Part shown: piece by piece, positions 8,519-18,322 of the stretch
How the letters are laid out: the number at the start of each line of letters is the position of its first letter
How positions within the stretch are numbered: position 1 is the stretch's first letter
Assembly: GCF_022376835.1 (NCBI RefSeq)
Contig: NZ_CP084606.1
Span: forward strand, 2,412,501 to 2,476,500
From: Brucepastera parasyntrophica
GTDB taxonomy: Bacteria; Spirochaetota; Spirochaetia; Treponematales; Treponemataceae
Reading direction: 5' to 3'
DNA: 64,000 nt
Notes under the pieces: generated by a model
What the model saw: only the letters and a program-made list of their open reading frames with translations
What the model was told of the DNA's origin: nothing
Databases searched by the model: none
Made by a program: the position numbers and the translations under genes

Positions 8519-8805
8519 GCGACCTGTACGAAGCGGCGTATTTAATCACCCAGGGCGGCAGAATAGAAGAGGTGCAGTGCATCACGCTGTCAGAAAGTCT
8601 TGGGTGTACCTTCACGGTGTCCTGTGCGGACATAATTCAACACCAGAACAATTTTCTCAACCGGAGCGCTGTGGTAAACCTGCACGCGTTCAGAAGCGCG
8701 TACAACCAGGTGAACCGATTCATGCACGAGGCAAAGAAAAGCTATGACCGGGAGAGGCGGCGGAACCGGGACACCGGAAGCCGCGCCGCTGGAGGCGATG
8801 CATGA
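8500..8805 (+). CDS. DUF5659-like small protein
   Basis: 101 residues. The first ~75 (DLYEAAYLITQGGRIEEVQ..., then FLNRSAVVNLHAFRSAYNQVNRFM) follow the pattern I associate with DUF5659: an 'AAYL' helix, a short beta hairpin and a C-terminal helix where a residue string is copied from the DNA-template length. The last 25 residues are basic and low-complexity. Such proteins are found next to replication genes of plasmids and integrative elements; function unknown. The stop overlaps the parA start (ATGA), so the two are translationally coupled. The family assignment is from memory of the pattern and is tentative. Confidence 0.55.
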   Translation: MEYAEVSDLYEAAYLITQGGRIEEVQCITLSESLGCTFTVSCADIIQHQNNFLNRSAVVNLHAFRSAYNQVNRFMHEAKKSYDRERRRNRDTGSRAAGGDA

Positions 8806-9583
8806 AAATAATCACGATATGCCAGAAGAAAGGCGGGAACGGGAAAAGTACGAGCTGTCAGAACCTTGCGGCTTCTTTTGCGGCAAAGGGGAAGCGTGTG
8901 CTGGTGGTAGACCTGGACGAACAGGGAAACACCTCAAGCACGATGGGAATACTGCGGAAGCATCTCACGGTTGACGCCGTCCTTGCCGGGGAAGAAGATA
9001 TTCTGTTTGGAGCAGCCCTTCCAGTCTGGGACGGAGAAGGAGTGTGCTACCTGGGAACGCGCGGCGGACTTTCGGGCGTGATGAAATACCTGGACGGCGA
9101 GACCGGCGGCCACCTGATACTGAAGGAACGGCTTGCGGTGGTGAGGGGCCAGTACGACTACTGTTTCATAGATACGGCGCCCAGTATGAACATCCTGACC
9201 CTCAATGCGCTGTGCGCGAGTGACGGGGTATTCATCCCACTGTCGAGTAAATACTTTTCGCTGAAGGGCCTCGTGCAGACGATGGAAAGCATCGAGAAGG
9301 TGCAGAAGCGGCTGAATGAAAAGTTGCGAGTCCTCGGGATGGCCTTTGTGATACACGACGGGCGGAGCGGCCTTGCCTCTGAAGTGATAGGGAAGGTGAA
9401 GGAAGAATACGGGGAGTTAGTGTTTCAAACGATAGTGAACCAGAACATCCGGATAGAGGAAGTACAAGTTTCAGGAAGGTCAATCATATATGCCGACCGC
9501 AGTGACCGGGCCGCGTTCCGGGGGCGATGCGGGGCGCGGCGCAGTATGAGGCGTTGGCGGCGGAACTGCTAGAGCGGCTGTAA
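8802..9583 (+). pseudogene. ParA-family ATPase, copy 1, frameshifted at C-terminus
   Basis: Same as the intact gene at 18319-19101, except that a G5 run at 9521-9525 replaces the G6 of copy 2. The frame shifts and the last ~20 residues (ending at 9572) are replaced. The Walker motifs are intact. The start has GGAGG 6 nt upstream. This is either a slightly altered but functional protein, a decayed copy, or a homopolymer sequencing error. Confidence 0.8.
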
Positions 9584-9587
9584 GCGT

Positions 9588-11426
9588 ATGGCAAAGAAAA
9601 AACTACTGGAAGAGTTCAGTCTGAAAGGCGACCTGATAGACCAGATCAGTGAAGAAGCGGAGAGAGAAAACACTCCGGTCATGGACACCTTGCCGCCTGT
9701 GGAACCGGCGGCCATTTCTGAAGAGACTCAGGCCGCGACTGTCACACCTGAAGAAGTACCGGCCGGAGCGGTTGCTCCGGAAGGGATTGAGGCGCGGGAA
9801 GTATCGTTCAGCCGGGACGGACTGTTTCATGTGTTCAGAAGCGGGGATATCAGTTACCGCATTGGCGGGGTAAAACCTCTTTTTGTAACGAGCCTCAGGG
9901 TAAACATCCGGGCTGCGAACAGCCGCCACGCGGGTACCGGCGGAGTCAGTTATTATGATTCGATAGATTTGTACGCCGCTCGAGGCCGGGTGAACTTTGC
10001 GCAAGGGGTGTACCGTACCTGGGGCGCGGTGCCGGCGCGTGTGGAACAGGACTTGATACTGATCCTTGAAAAACTGGAAGCGGAGAGGGACGCGGCTCTG
10101 GTGAGGAAACCAGAAGCGGAACAGAGCGCGGTCAGTGAAGCGGATCGGCGGCTTGCGCTTGAACTCCTTGAAGACGCGAACCTGTTTGACCGGATAGCGG
10201 ACGACCTGACGGAATTGGGATATGTTGGCGAGGAACTCAATAAACAGCTCATGTACATCTGCGCGTCCAGCCGGAAGCTTGATGACCCGATCAGTGTGAT
10301 GATCTTGAGCCAGTCGGCGAGCGGGAAAAGTTTTCTGGTTGATACGGTGAAGCGTCTGATGCCTCCTGAAGAAGTGGTTGCGGTGACGAGTCTTTCAGAC
10401 CAGGCGTTGAACTACATTGACAACCTGACCCACAAGTTTCTGGTGCTTGGGGAGGCCGTTCACGGGGAAGTGATAGAATACCAGATACGGGAGATGTTAA
10501 GCGGGAAGGAACTCTCCCGGCTGGTAACGGTGAAGGATGAAGAGACGGGGAAAATGGCGAGCCGGGTAGTGAGGACGCCGGTGATAGTCTCAAGCGTGAT
10601 GAGCGGGACAAACCACGCGGTGAACCCTGAGAACGCGTCTCGGTGTTTTGTGATACACACAGATGAAAGCCGTGAACAGACGGAGCGGATACAGAGGAGC
10701 CAGCGGGAAAAGTATTCACTTGAGCGGCTTCGTAGCGGCAACGAGAAGCGGAACCGGATTATACGTCAGCACCGCGCGGCCCAGCGTCTCCTTGAAAAGA
10801 AGCACATCGTGAATGAGTTCGCGCCGCTGCTTGACTTCCCGACAAGTCTGATGCGGATGAGGCGGGACCATGACCGGTTCCTTGACCTGATAGCCTGCGT
10901 GTGTTTCCTGAGGCAGTACCAGAAAAAAGAAGTGCATGACGGAGAGGTGAGATACATCAGATGTGACCTTGAAGACTACCGGATAGCATACCGGATAATG
11001 GTGTCCGCGATACTTGCGGACACGATACGGGAACTGCCGGCGGGAGCGCAGCTGTTGTATGAAGAAATACGGGAATATGCGCAAAAGGCGGCGGAGAAGC
11101 AGGAGCTTGAAGTGACGCAGGTGGTAATGACCCAGCGACAGATACGGGAGTACACGGGGTTGAGCCAGACGGCGGTGCGGATGGGGATCAGACAGCTGGT
11201 TGAGTATGAATACCTGATCGTAAGCCGGGGCGGGCGGGAGCGGAGCAAGGGGTTTTACCGTCTGGCCAGTGATGAAAGCCTGAAAGGGGCAGACCTGTCG
11301 ATGATACCGACGCCTGATGAGATGCGGGAACTGATGAAAAAAAGAAAACTGCACCAACTGCGCAAAACTGAGTATGCGCAGTTTAGAAGGTTTAACTCCT
11401 TGTACATGAATGAATTACCAAACTGA
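9588..11426 (+). CDS. Primase/helicase-like P-loop ATPase, copy 1 (altered C-terminus)
   Basis: 612 residues, identical to the 594-residue protein of copy 2 up to the last ~13 residues. One A fewer in the run at 11337-11343 makes this copy read on into ...RRFNSLYMNELPN. Which tail is authentic cannot be decided from the sequence. In this copy the gene overlaps the first part of the region upstream of recombinase 1. See the copy 2 entry for domains. Confidence 0.75.
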   Translation: MAKKKLLEEFSLKGDLIDQISEEAERENTPVMDTLPPVEPAAISEETQAATVTPEEVPAGAVAPEGIEAREVSFSRDGLFHVFRSGDISYRIGGVKPLFVTSLRVNIRAANSRHAGTGGVSYYDSIDLYAARGRVNFAQGVYRTWGAVPARVEQDLILILEKLEAERDAALVRKPEAEQSAVSEADRRLALELLEDANLFDRIADDLTELGYVGEELNKQLMYICASSRKLDDPISVMILSQSASGKSFLVDTVKRLMPPEEVVAVTSLSDQALNYIDNLTHKFLVLGEAVHGEVIEYQIREMLSGKELSRLVTVKDEETGKMASRVVRTPVIVSSVMSGTNHAVNPENASRCFVIHTDESREQTERIQRSQREKYSLERLRSGNEKRNRIIRQHRAAQRLLEKKHIVNEFAPLLDFPTSLMRMRRDHDRFLDLIACVCFLRQYQKKEVHDGEVRYIRCDLEDYRIAYRIMVSAILADTIRELPAGAQLLYEEIREYAQKAAEKQELEVTQVVMTQRQIREYTGLSQTAVRMGIRQLVEYEYLIVSRGGRERSKGFYRLASDESLKGADLSMIPTPDEMRELMKKRKLHQLRKTEYAQFRRFNSLYMNELPN

Positions 11427-11463
11427 GCAGGGAATTCCTGAGGGAGAAAGGGGGAGAAAAAAA

Positions 11464-12423
11464 ATGAGTTTTATATTGAGTGAACCGTATGCGCGAGTGT
11501 ATGAATCCTTTATGGCTTTTGCCTCCCTGAGAGTAACGGGACAGGGCTATGGGACGCTTGAAAAAAATGTACGTCTCGTTCTCAAATGGTTTGAGAGAGA
11601 GGACATCATCCTTGAAGAAGCGACGATACAGGACGCGCTGTCGTTCCGGTATGCCGAAAGTTCCCGGACAAAAAAAGACGGCAACCCGGTGAGTTCAGGG
11701 ACGGTATGCAACCGGCTGAAGGCGGCACGCAGTGTGTTCCGGTGGATGGTACTCAAAGAGATGCGGAAAACAAATCCGTTTGACGAAGTGAAAAACCCGC
11801 GCGTGGGCGAACCCTTGAGCCGGAATGTACTCACTGAAGCGCAGATGGGAGTATTGCTTGAAAAGCTTACCGCCTTTGATGAGGCCGGAGACGAAAAGCG
11901 GCGGGTGAGGCGGTACCGAGTGCATGTGATAGCGGAAGTGCTGTACGCTTCAGGCTTACGGATAGCCGAGGCGGCAAGCCTCATACCTGATAATGTTGAT
12001 GTGCGCCAGCGGCTGATATATGTGCCTGAGGGGAAAGGGCAAAAAGCGCGCGTTGCGTTTCTGACTTCCTATGCCAGTGATGTATTGCGGCTGTACCTTG
12101 AAGAAGGCCGCGCTTTTGTGTTCGGTTCCTATGACCGGCCGAACAGCCACACGCTGTTCGGGGCGTGGCACGGGAGGCTGATGGCTGTGGTGAATGAGGA
12201 GGTGGAAGCGGTATGCCGGAGCCTTGACCTGCCGGTCATCACGAGCCACGGGTTCCGCCATTCGCTGGGGACGCACCTATTACGGAACGGGTGTGACATG
12301 AGGCACATCCAGGCCATACTGGGTCATGAGCGGCTTGCGACCACTGAAGTGTACACACGAGTTGATAAGGATGAACTGAGGGAAAGTCTTGATACCTTTC
12401 ACCCGAGGAGGATGCACGGATGA
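11464..12423 (+). CDS. Tyrosine recombinase 1, copy 1
   Basis: 319 residues from the ATG preceded by AGGGGGAG at 7 nt; an in-frame ATG 54 bp upstream has no such site. The protein matches copy 2. A compensated indel pair (G5A8 here, G6A7 in copy 2) lies in the Shine-Dalgarno region and leaves the coding part untouched. Catalytic residues are all present; see copy 2. It overlaps recombinase 2 by ATGA. Confidence 0.9.
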   Translation: MSFILSEPYARVYESFMAFASLRVTGQGYGTLEKNVRLVLKWFEREDIILEEATIQDALSFRYAESSRTKKDGNPVSSGTVCNRLKAARSVFRWMVLKEMRKTNPFDEVKNPRVGEPLSRNVLTEAQMGVLLEKLTAFDEAGDEKRRVRRYRVHVIAEVLYASGLRIAEAASLIPDNVDVRQRLIYVPEGKGQKARVAFLTSYASDVLRLYLEEGRAFVFGSYDRPNSHTLFGAWHGRLMAVVNEEVEAVCRSLDLPVITSHGFRHSLGTHLLRNGCDMRHIQAILGHERLATTEVYTRVDKDELRESLDTFHPRRMHG

Positions 12424-13408
12424 CCAGTGAGGCGGCGGTATTTCTGGTGATGAGGCTGATGGAAGAGGAACTCATCGGGCTGAGGCTGAAGGAACACACG
12501 AGGCGGATGATACGAGCCGACCAGGACATGTTCTTACGGTTTCTTGATGGCCGGGACATGAGGGAGGCGGGGAAGGCTGAACTGATACGGTACCATGAAC
12601 ACCTGTGTACGCTTGTGTCAAAGCGGAGCGGGGAGCTGTTGAGCGTCAATACCATTCATGACCGGTTCTATAATGCCTGCCGTCTTTTTTCCGTGATGTA
12701 CCGCTCGGGACTTATTAAAGAGAACCCTGCGCAGGGCCTTGAGCTGGATATACCCCGGCGGAGCGGAATGATACGGCGGCCGCTGACACGCGATGAAATA
12801 ACGAGGTTCCTTGAAAGCCTTGACACCACGGCGGAGCTGGGCTTGAGAGACCGGACACTGTTTGAGCTGATATACTCGTCGGGACTGCGGGTAGCGGAGG
12901 CTGTGGGCCTGAAGTTGAGTGATATTAATCTTGACCGGCGGGAAATTATTGTGAGGGGTAAGGGAGAGCGTGAGCGGCTGGTACCGGTGTCGCGTCTTTC
13001 GGCGGCGTTTCTGGAGCTGTATCTGGGCAGGAGGCCGAAGGGGGAAGACGGGTGGGTATTTCCCGGAGGAAGCCGGGGCCGAAGACCGGGGGTAGCCTGC
13101 GCACTGGGACTGTGAGCGAGAGGTTCCGTCTCCTGTTACGGAAGTTTGAAATGGACAGGGCGGAAATCTCGACGCACTCGATACGGCACAGTACGGCCAC
13201 GCACTTACTTGAGAACGGGGCGAGTGTGCGGCATGTGCAGGAATTGCTGGGACACAAGAGCATAGAGACGACGGTGAGGTACACCCACCTGCAGATAGAC
13301 GGACTGGCGAAGATATACCGGAAGTACCACCCGAGGGAGCATGAACTGTTTGAGGCCGTGGACGAGGAGTATTTGAGGAGGTTCCAGGCATTGCTTGGCG
13401 GCACATAG
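12420..13408 (+). pseudogene. Tyrosine recombinase 2, copy 1, frameshifted
   Basis: One G is missing in the run at 13075-13078 (G4 against G5 in copy 2), so translation stops at 13115 after 231 residues. The second half of the catalytic domain, with HSIRHS, GHKS and the nucleophilic Tyr, continues in another frame to 13408. If real, this copy depends on the intact recombinase from copy 2. Confidence 0.85.
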
Positions 13409-13488
13409 TATTTATGATACTGTGAATTTAGAGGAAACAGGAAACCTCATTGAATTCACTGGGGTTAAAATCTATAAGGAAAATGGGT

Positions 13489-14353
13489 ATGGCAAAAGAA
13501 AAACAGCAAAAAGCGGTAATGACGGTACAGGGAAGTGAGATAACAGTATTTTCAACAAAAAACGAAGACTATATTTCCCTGACTGATATGGCCAGGTATA
13601 AAAATGCCGAAGCCACCGGCCTTGTTATTTCCCATTGGCTTAGCAGTCGGTACACCGTCGAGTTCATGGGATTATGGAACAACTGCATAACCCGGATTTT
13701 AATGTAACGGAATTCCGTAACATTAGAAATGAAAGCGGGAGCAATGGATTTGTCTTGTCGACGAAACAATGGATAGCAGCCACAAACGCCATAGGAATAA
13801 CAGCAAAACCCGGCCGGTACGAAGGCGGAACCTTCGCCCACAGTGATATAGCGTTTGAGTTCGGAACCTGGCTGAGTCCGCAGTTCAAACTGTATTTAAT
13901 TACAGAATTTCAGCGATTGAAAGCAGAAGAGGAAAAACAGATTTCAGTAGAATGGAATCTCCAGCGGACACTGGCAAAGATAAATTACCACATCCACACA
14001 GATGCGATTAAGGAACACATCATTCCCCGACGGTAACAAAAGCCCAGGCCAGCATGACCTATGCCTCCGAGGCGGATTTACTGAATGTGTCATTATTCGG
14101 GAAAACAGCCGGGCAATGGAGAAAGGAACATCCCAAGGCAAAGGGAAACATCCGTGATGATGCAAGTCTTGAACAGTTAGTGGTGTTGAGTAATCTGGAA
14201 AGTATCAACGCCTTGCTGATCCGGCAGGAAATGAGTCAGGGAGAGCGGCTTGTGTTACTGAATAAAACGGCCATAACGCAGTTGAAATCGCTGATAGGGA
14301 ACCGGCAGATCAAGCGGCTCACTTCCGCAGATGTACAGAAAAAAATCCGTTGA
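13489..14353 (+). pseudogene. KilA-N domain protein, copy 1, two frameshifts
   Basis: The gene is broken into three frames by a missing G at 13676-13677 and a missing C at 14025-14028. The same gene is intact at 23009-23875. The two lesions are independent and both lie in homopolymers. Confidence 0.85.
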
Positions 14354-14359
14354 GATTTC

Positions 14360-14388
14360 TTGTTTGTGATGATAAAGCATGATATACT
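14360..14388 (+). promoter_or_regulatory. Outward promoter at right end of copy 1
   Basis: TTGTTT, 17 bp, TATACT, reading rightward out of the element toward the leader ORF at 14488. The same motif in copy 2 (23882-23910) faces the displaced tip 2. Confidence 0.5.
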
Positions 14389-14487
14389 TTTTTACAGCCG
14401 TTGGCAGATGAGGAAGGATGAAAGCGAATCCCGATAACCCCCGGTAAATCCCTGAAAAACCCGGAAAAAAGGTACAGAACAAAAGAG

Positions 14488-15282
14488 ATGACAGAAGCGT
14501 TTGCAGTAGTACAAAAAAGAGGTGTCCCACTCAGACTCATAAAGACCCGGAAAACCCCAGGGGAAAAAAATGCTGCATGGAAAAACACGCTAACACACGG
14601 AAAGACACAGTTGTTTTACAATGAGTTCCGGAGGGAGCGAGGGCTTTTATTTTTGCAATTGAGTCCTGGGGAGAACCCGTTAAGGTACCTAGATCCTACC
14701 GGGTTGTCGGATGTACCGGTACTTTCGTTTGATGATATCTTTACTGTTGTAAGTCAATTTGACCCCTTTGTAAAACTTTCAAATCTGTTCAACGCTGCGT
14801 CACAAGGTGATGCAGCCGCACAGAATTTCGCTGGAGAGATTGCTAAAGGTACCGCTGTTAATCTACTGAGAGATGGAGCTGATATTACGCAAGCTGTTGG
14901 AGATACAGCAATAATAACTGCTTTCGGGTTTGCCCAGGCAAAAAACTTCCCGGCCGCAGTACTAGCGGGCAAAATCGCAACCGGTGCTGATATCACCGGA
15001 CTCGTTTTAAATGCTATTGCTGATGCAATCGAAGGAGAGGGGTTTGATAGAACCGTATCGAGTGCAGTATCAGTTGGTGTTGATGTTATAAGTTTCGCAG
15101 TATCTCCCTCCTTCAACGAAGGTTCCAAGCGTTTCCATAGAGTTTTGAATCCGGGGAAAGGCTGGTTTGTAAAAACAAATACGGGGAAAGCCTTTACACA
15201 ATGGTCTCCTGTTGTATCAAAAATAGCTGGTGTAGTAACAGGATTTTTCCAAAACTTATTTTCTGATGAGGAGCAGGAGTAA
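14488..15282 (+). CDS. Element leader fused in frame to Rhs tip 1 (second copy)
   Basis: 264 residues. The first ~66 (MTEAFAVVQKRG ... LSPGENPLR) are encoded by the right end of element copy 1; from YLDPTGL on, the protein is identical to tip 1 of the big Rhs. Because copy 2 begins at the same codon as copy 1, the N-P-L-R of the leader replaces the N-P-L-R of the Rhs core without loss of frame. The product would be a free tip without the Rhs shell. The Shine-Dalgarno is weak. The immunity gene copy follows with a TAATG overlap. Expression is inferred, not shown. Confidence 0.6.
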   Translation: MTEAFAVVQKRGVPLRLIKTRKTPGEKNAAWKNTLTHGKTQLFYNEFRRERGLLFLQLSPGENPLRYLDPTGLSDVPVLSFDDIFTVVSQFDPFVKLSNLFNAASQGDAAAQNFAGEIAKGTAVNLLRDGADITQAVGDTAIITAFGFAQAKNFPAAVLAGKIATGADITGLVLNAIADAIEGEGFDRTVSSAVSVGVDVISFAVSPSFNEGSKRFHRVLNPGKGWFVKTNTGKAFTQWSPVVSKIAGVVTGFFQNLFSDEEQE

Positions 15283-15566
15283 TGGCAAGCATCATACCGG
15301 AACCATTTTCAAAGTCAAAATGGGCAGAAAAGATTTATTTTTCTTTGAAACCTTTTCTAGAGTCTGTCGAACAGAAATTTGGAATAGCAGGAATGACAGT
15401 GATAGGTGTTCCTATATTATTTATATTAGGCTATTTTCTGATTTGGCCATACCTGAAGAAAAAAGATTATACAGATGGGAATTTTATTTTCTTTGTAATA
15501 ATATTTTTTATCCTGCTAGTTGTTGTAGTTTATATACAGATAGATTTGTTACTAAAGAGACGATAA
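15282..15566 (+). CDS. Candidate immunity protein for tip 1, copy 2
   Basis: Identical to the 94-residue two-helix membrane protein at 5765-6049 and coupled in the same way (TAATG) to the second tip 1. Doubling the immunity gene along with the tip keeps toxin and antidote together on the element. Confidence 0.75.
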   Translation: MASIIPEPFSKSKWAEKIYFSLKPFLESVEQKFGIAGMTVIGVPILFILGYFLIWPYLKKKDYTDGNFIFFVIIFFILLVVVVYIQIDLLLKRR

Positions 15567-15592
15567 CGTAATTTGAAACTGGAAACGAAAGA

Positions 15593-15634
15593 CAGCTGTA
15601 TCTGGGAGGGTTTTTCCCGGATACAGCTTTTTTG
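15593..15634 (+). terminator. Intrinsic terminator after immunity 1, copy 2
   Basis: Same stem and T6 run as at 6076-6117. Confidence 0.85.
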
Positions 15635-15676
15635 TTTTAATGGGTAGAAGTAAGGCCAGCGTACTGAAATTCGTAT

Positions 15677-16277
15677 GTTTTGAGGCGCAAGATAAAGGGT
15701 GTGCCACAAAGTGCCGTAATTCCTTGTAATATAAGGACTTTTTTGTGCCACAGAGGCATTTCGTGTGGCACACGGTTAGTGCTTAATTCCTTATGGTGTA
15801 AGGAATTAGAGCGTGGCACACATGTAAAAATGAAGAAAATCCTACGATATATGCACTTTTTCCCGTGCTTTTAGAATAATATGTCTGGCTGTACATCATC
15901 CTGGAGACGGTGGCCTGGCGTTTGGCCCTGCCGGTGGCGGCCGTGAGGATGCATCCTCACGGCTTAAAGGGAAGAAGGGAAAAGTGTCTTACCGAGAAGT
16001 GAGAATACAAGATAAAGGGTTGTCAGACAACATGATGTAATTCTTTGCGCGGGAAGGAATTATTTGTCCGACAGGATTTATTTTGTCTGACACGAAAACG
16101 TCAGGAATACAAGATAAAGAGATGTAATACAAGCGGACGTAATTCCTTGAGGAGTAAGGATTAATTTGTAATACAGGAAATTTTTTGTATTACAGGATTT
16201 TTGTCGAATGCAAGATAAAGGAAGTGCGCCTTTTGGTGGTAATTCGTTATGGAGTAAAGAGAAAAAAGGCGCCATTT
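15677..16277. repeat. CAAGATAAAG / TGTnnnACA repeat modules, copy 2
   Basis: Exact duplicate of the four-module block at 6160-6760, including the GCC/GGC, CAG/CTG and AAT/ATT reverse-complement triplets and the 24-bp palindrome at about 15940. Confidence 0.8.
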
Positions 16278-16455
16278 ACAAATACGGTAGCCAAAATAAT
16301 GAGAAAAACGGGTTAAATGGTTATGAGGTAAAGAAAGAAAAAGGCTGCTTTTTGAAAGTTAAACTTTGAAGCTTCAGCTTCAAAGTCGCCCCCGGCAGGG
16401 GCAAAGCGGAAACCGCATGGAATGGGATAGTCCTACGTATGCGGAACCGGCAAAC

Positions 16456-16610
16456 GTCCCCGGAGTGCAGGGTACACTACGGTTTTCCCCCCTAGCCGCC
16501 CCCAGACCCCGGCTTACCCCTCTTTCCCTGTTGCGGTAGCGGTTTTAAGCTGGGGGCTCAATAGGGGGGACAACCTTCGTCCGGCTCCGCCCGCCCTGCG
16601 CTCCGGGGAC
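16456..16610. ncRNA. GC-rich structured element, copy 2
   Basis: Duplicate of 6939-7093 with the same nested stems. It gives no independent covariation evidence because the copies are identical. Confidence 0.45.
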
Positions 16611-16717
16611 TGGAGAGACAGTAACCGGCTTGACATATATCGTCTAATAAACGCATAATAATAACCGTTAATAGGGTATTGACATGGTTTTGAAATAGTA
16701 CCCGAAGGGAGCGCGAT

Positions 16718-16933
16718 ATGCCGGAAGACAGTGAGTTAAAAGAGCAGATACTGAAAATACGGTCAAGTTGTGTATTGACCTCATGGATAATAACCTCAAT
16801 GAATGAAGGTGCCGTACCCGAAGAAACGGAACACCTGAAATATGAATTAACTGAGGGGATAAACAGCCTGCTTGAAAATGTCAGCGGCGAACTGGATGAA
16901 ATATATAAGAGGCTGGAAGAAAAAACGAATTAA
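16718..16933 (+). CDS. Small element-encoded protein of unknown function, copy 2
   Basis: 71 residues, identical to the gene at 7201-7416, with the same AGGGAG ribosome-binding site and convergent stop overlap. No family recognised. Confidence 0.55.
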   Translation: MPEDSELKEQILKIRSSCVLTSWIITSMNEGAVPEETEHLKYELTEGINSLLENVSGELDEIYKRLEEKTN

Positions 16934-17337
16934 AAGCCTTCTCCTTTGAGAAACCCGTCAATAATCTGCAACAATGCCTTTTGCTTTGAAGGAGACAGCT
17001 TTTCAATGCGCTGGAGCCGTTTTACCAGTTTGATACTGGGAGTATAGGACGGCGCGGAAGGTTCCGGAGAAGAAAGAAACTTATTCACCGGCACGCCGAG
17101 AGCGGCAAGCAAGGCAAAAAGGACATCCGCATAAATTCTGACTTTGCCCCGTTCATAATCAGAGAGGAGCAGTCGGGATATGCCAACCCTGTCAGCCAAT
17201 TCGGCCTGGGTGAGGCCTTTCTGTTTTCTGAAAAAGGCGATACGGGAACCAATTTCAGCGGAAGAGGTATGAAAGTTTTTTTCCGTCATGAGAACAGTAT
17301 AGGGGCGGAGATAAAAGGAGTCGTTTGAAGGACGCAT
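16930..17337 (-). CDS. XRE-family regulator 1, copy 2
   Basis: Identical to 7413-7820: an N-terminal HTH followed by a short helical tail. Having two copies of the regulator pair may alter dosage if both elements are active. Confidence 0.85.
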   Translation of the reverse strand: MRPSNDSFYLRPYTVLMTEKNFHTSSAEIGSRIAFFRKQKGLTQAELADRVGISRLLLSDYERGKVRIYADVLFALLAALGVPVNKFLSSPEPSAPSYTPSIKLVKRLQRIEKLSPSKQKALLQIIDGFLKGEGF

Positions 17338-17379
17338 TTAGGTATCATGTAATGATGGTTGTAAAAAGAACCTGCGGAG

Positions 17380-17769
17380 TTATTCAGACTGCTTGTTTTT
17401 CTTTTCGAGCTGATTTTTACGCAATAATTCATTGAGCATACGGTACAGTACATTACGGTCATTTGGCGGAAGGGACAGAATGTCTTTGAGCTTTTTTACA
17501 CTTCTGGGATCAATATCAGATAAATCAACGGCTGGCTGAACGCGGGCCTGTTTTGAATTTTTATCTAGCAGGTCGGACGTTTTTACCCCTAAGGCCTGAG
17601 CGATAGCTTCAACTTTTTCAATGGGCGGCTGGGAGACATGATTTTCATAATGATTAATGGTTCTTCGGGTCAGACCGGCAAGGTCGGCAAGGTCAGCCTG
17701 GGAAAGACCTCTTTGCTTTCTGATGCGGGAAAGGTTTTGAGCAAAGGTAGAAAGTTCGTCAGATTTCAC
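17380..17769 (-). CDS. XRE-family regulator 2, copy 2
   Basis: Identical to 7863-8252, GTG start, with the HTH in the first 62 residues. It is divergent from the rightward operon with overlapping promoters. Confidence 0.82.
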   Translation of the reverse strand: MKSDELSTFAQNLSRIRKQRGLSQADLADLAGLTRRTINHYENHVSQPPIEKVEAIAQALGVKTSDLLDKNSKQARVQPAVDLSDIDPRSVKKLKDILSLPPNDRNVLYRMLNELLRKNQLEKKNKQSE

Positions 17770-17791
17770 AAGAAAAGTATATAATGAGATA

Positions 17792-17908
17792 TTGACATAG
17801 TACAAGATACGTTCTAATATATGCAGTATAAGCTCTTGACAGGGTTTGTCAAAGGGCATAAAAACCGCCGTCCTCCTAGAAGTTTGACGACAAGAAGGAG
17901 GACGGCGG
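17792..17908. promoter_or_regulatory. Rightward promoter, operator dyad and leftward terminator, copy 2
   Basis: TTGACA-N17-TAATAT at 17792-17820, the TTGACA/TGTCAA dyad at 17836-17852, and the 13-bp hairpin with A5 on its left at 17860-17908. All are duplicates of the copy 1 control region. Confidence 0.65.
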
Positions 17909-17936
17909 CTGAACAACAAAACGAGGAGTCCTCGTC

Positions 17937-18035
17937 ATGCGTGTAGAAAACTATACCATAAAGCGGGCAGAAAGCCCAGAGCGTATAACGATCGGCTCCT
18001 TACACAAGGAGAAGCGATGGAGTATGCGGAAGTAA
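17937..18035 (+). CDS. Possible 32-residue leader peptide, copy 2
   Basis: Same micro-ORF and Shine-Dalgarno-masking dyad as at 8405-8518. Confidence 0.35.
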   Translation: MRVENYTIKRAESPERITIGSLHKEKRWSMRK

Positions 18036-18322
18036 GCGACCTGTACGAAGCGGCGTATTTAATCACCCAGGGCGGCAGAATAGAAGAGGTGCAGTGCATC
18101 ACGCTGTCAGAAAGTCTTGGGTGTACCTTCACGGTGTCCTGTGCGGACATAATTCAACACCAGAACAATTTTCTCAACCGGAGCGCTGTGGTAAACCTGC
18201 ACGCGTTCAGAAGCGCGTACAACCAGGTGAACCGATTCATGCACGAGGCAAAGAAAAGCTATGACCGGGAGAGGCGGCGGAACCGGGACACCGGAAGCCG
18301 CGCCGCTGGAGGCGATGCATGA
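18017..18322 (+). CDS. DUF5659-like small protein, copy 2
   Basis: Identical to 8500-8805. Its stop overlaps the parA ATG. Confidence 0.55.
   Translation: MEYAEVSDLYEAAYLITQGGRIEEVQCITLSESLGCTFTVSCADIIQHQNNFLNRSAVVNLHAFRSAYNQVNRFMHEAKKSYDRERRRNRDTGSRAAGGDA

Larger units (their letters stand above)
5167..14683 (+). mobile_element. Tandem 9.5-kb Rhs-tip integrative element, copy 1
   Basis: A unit of 9517 bp that is repeated immediately downstream. Identity with copy 2 starts at GGTACCTAG just after the core codons for Asn-Pro-Leu-Arg and ends at ...CCGTTAAGG. The content, in order, is tip 1, immunity 1, structured non-coding DNA, XRE regulators, ParA, ATPase, two tyrosine recombinases, KilA-N, and a leader ending in NPLR. 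The gene set is that of a plasmid-like integrative element. Relative to copy 2 I find only homopolymer differences: G at 9521, A at 11337, a compensated G/A pair near 11448-11463, G at 13075, G at 13676 and C at 14025. These break parA, recombinase 2 and the KilA-N gene here. The trinucleotide GGT is shared by all three junctions. That the unit excises and integrates by its own recombinases is an inference. Confidence 0.8.

Noticed and set aside
10460..11357. Minus-strand frames opposite the ATPase gene
   Set aside because: Shadow frames in a codon-biased gene; no start signals, no family patterns.
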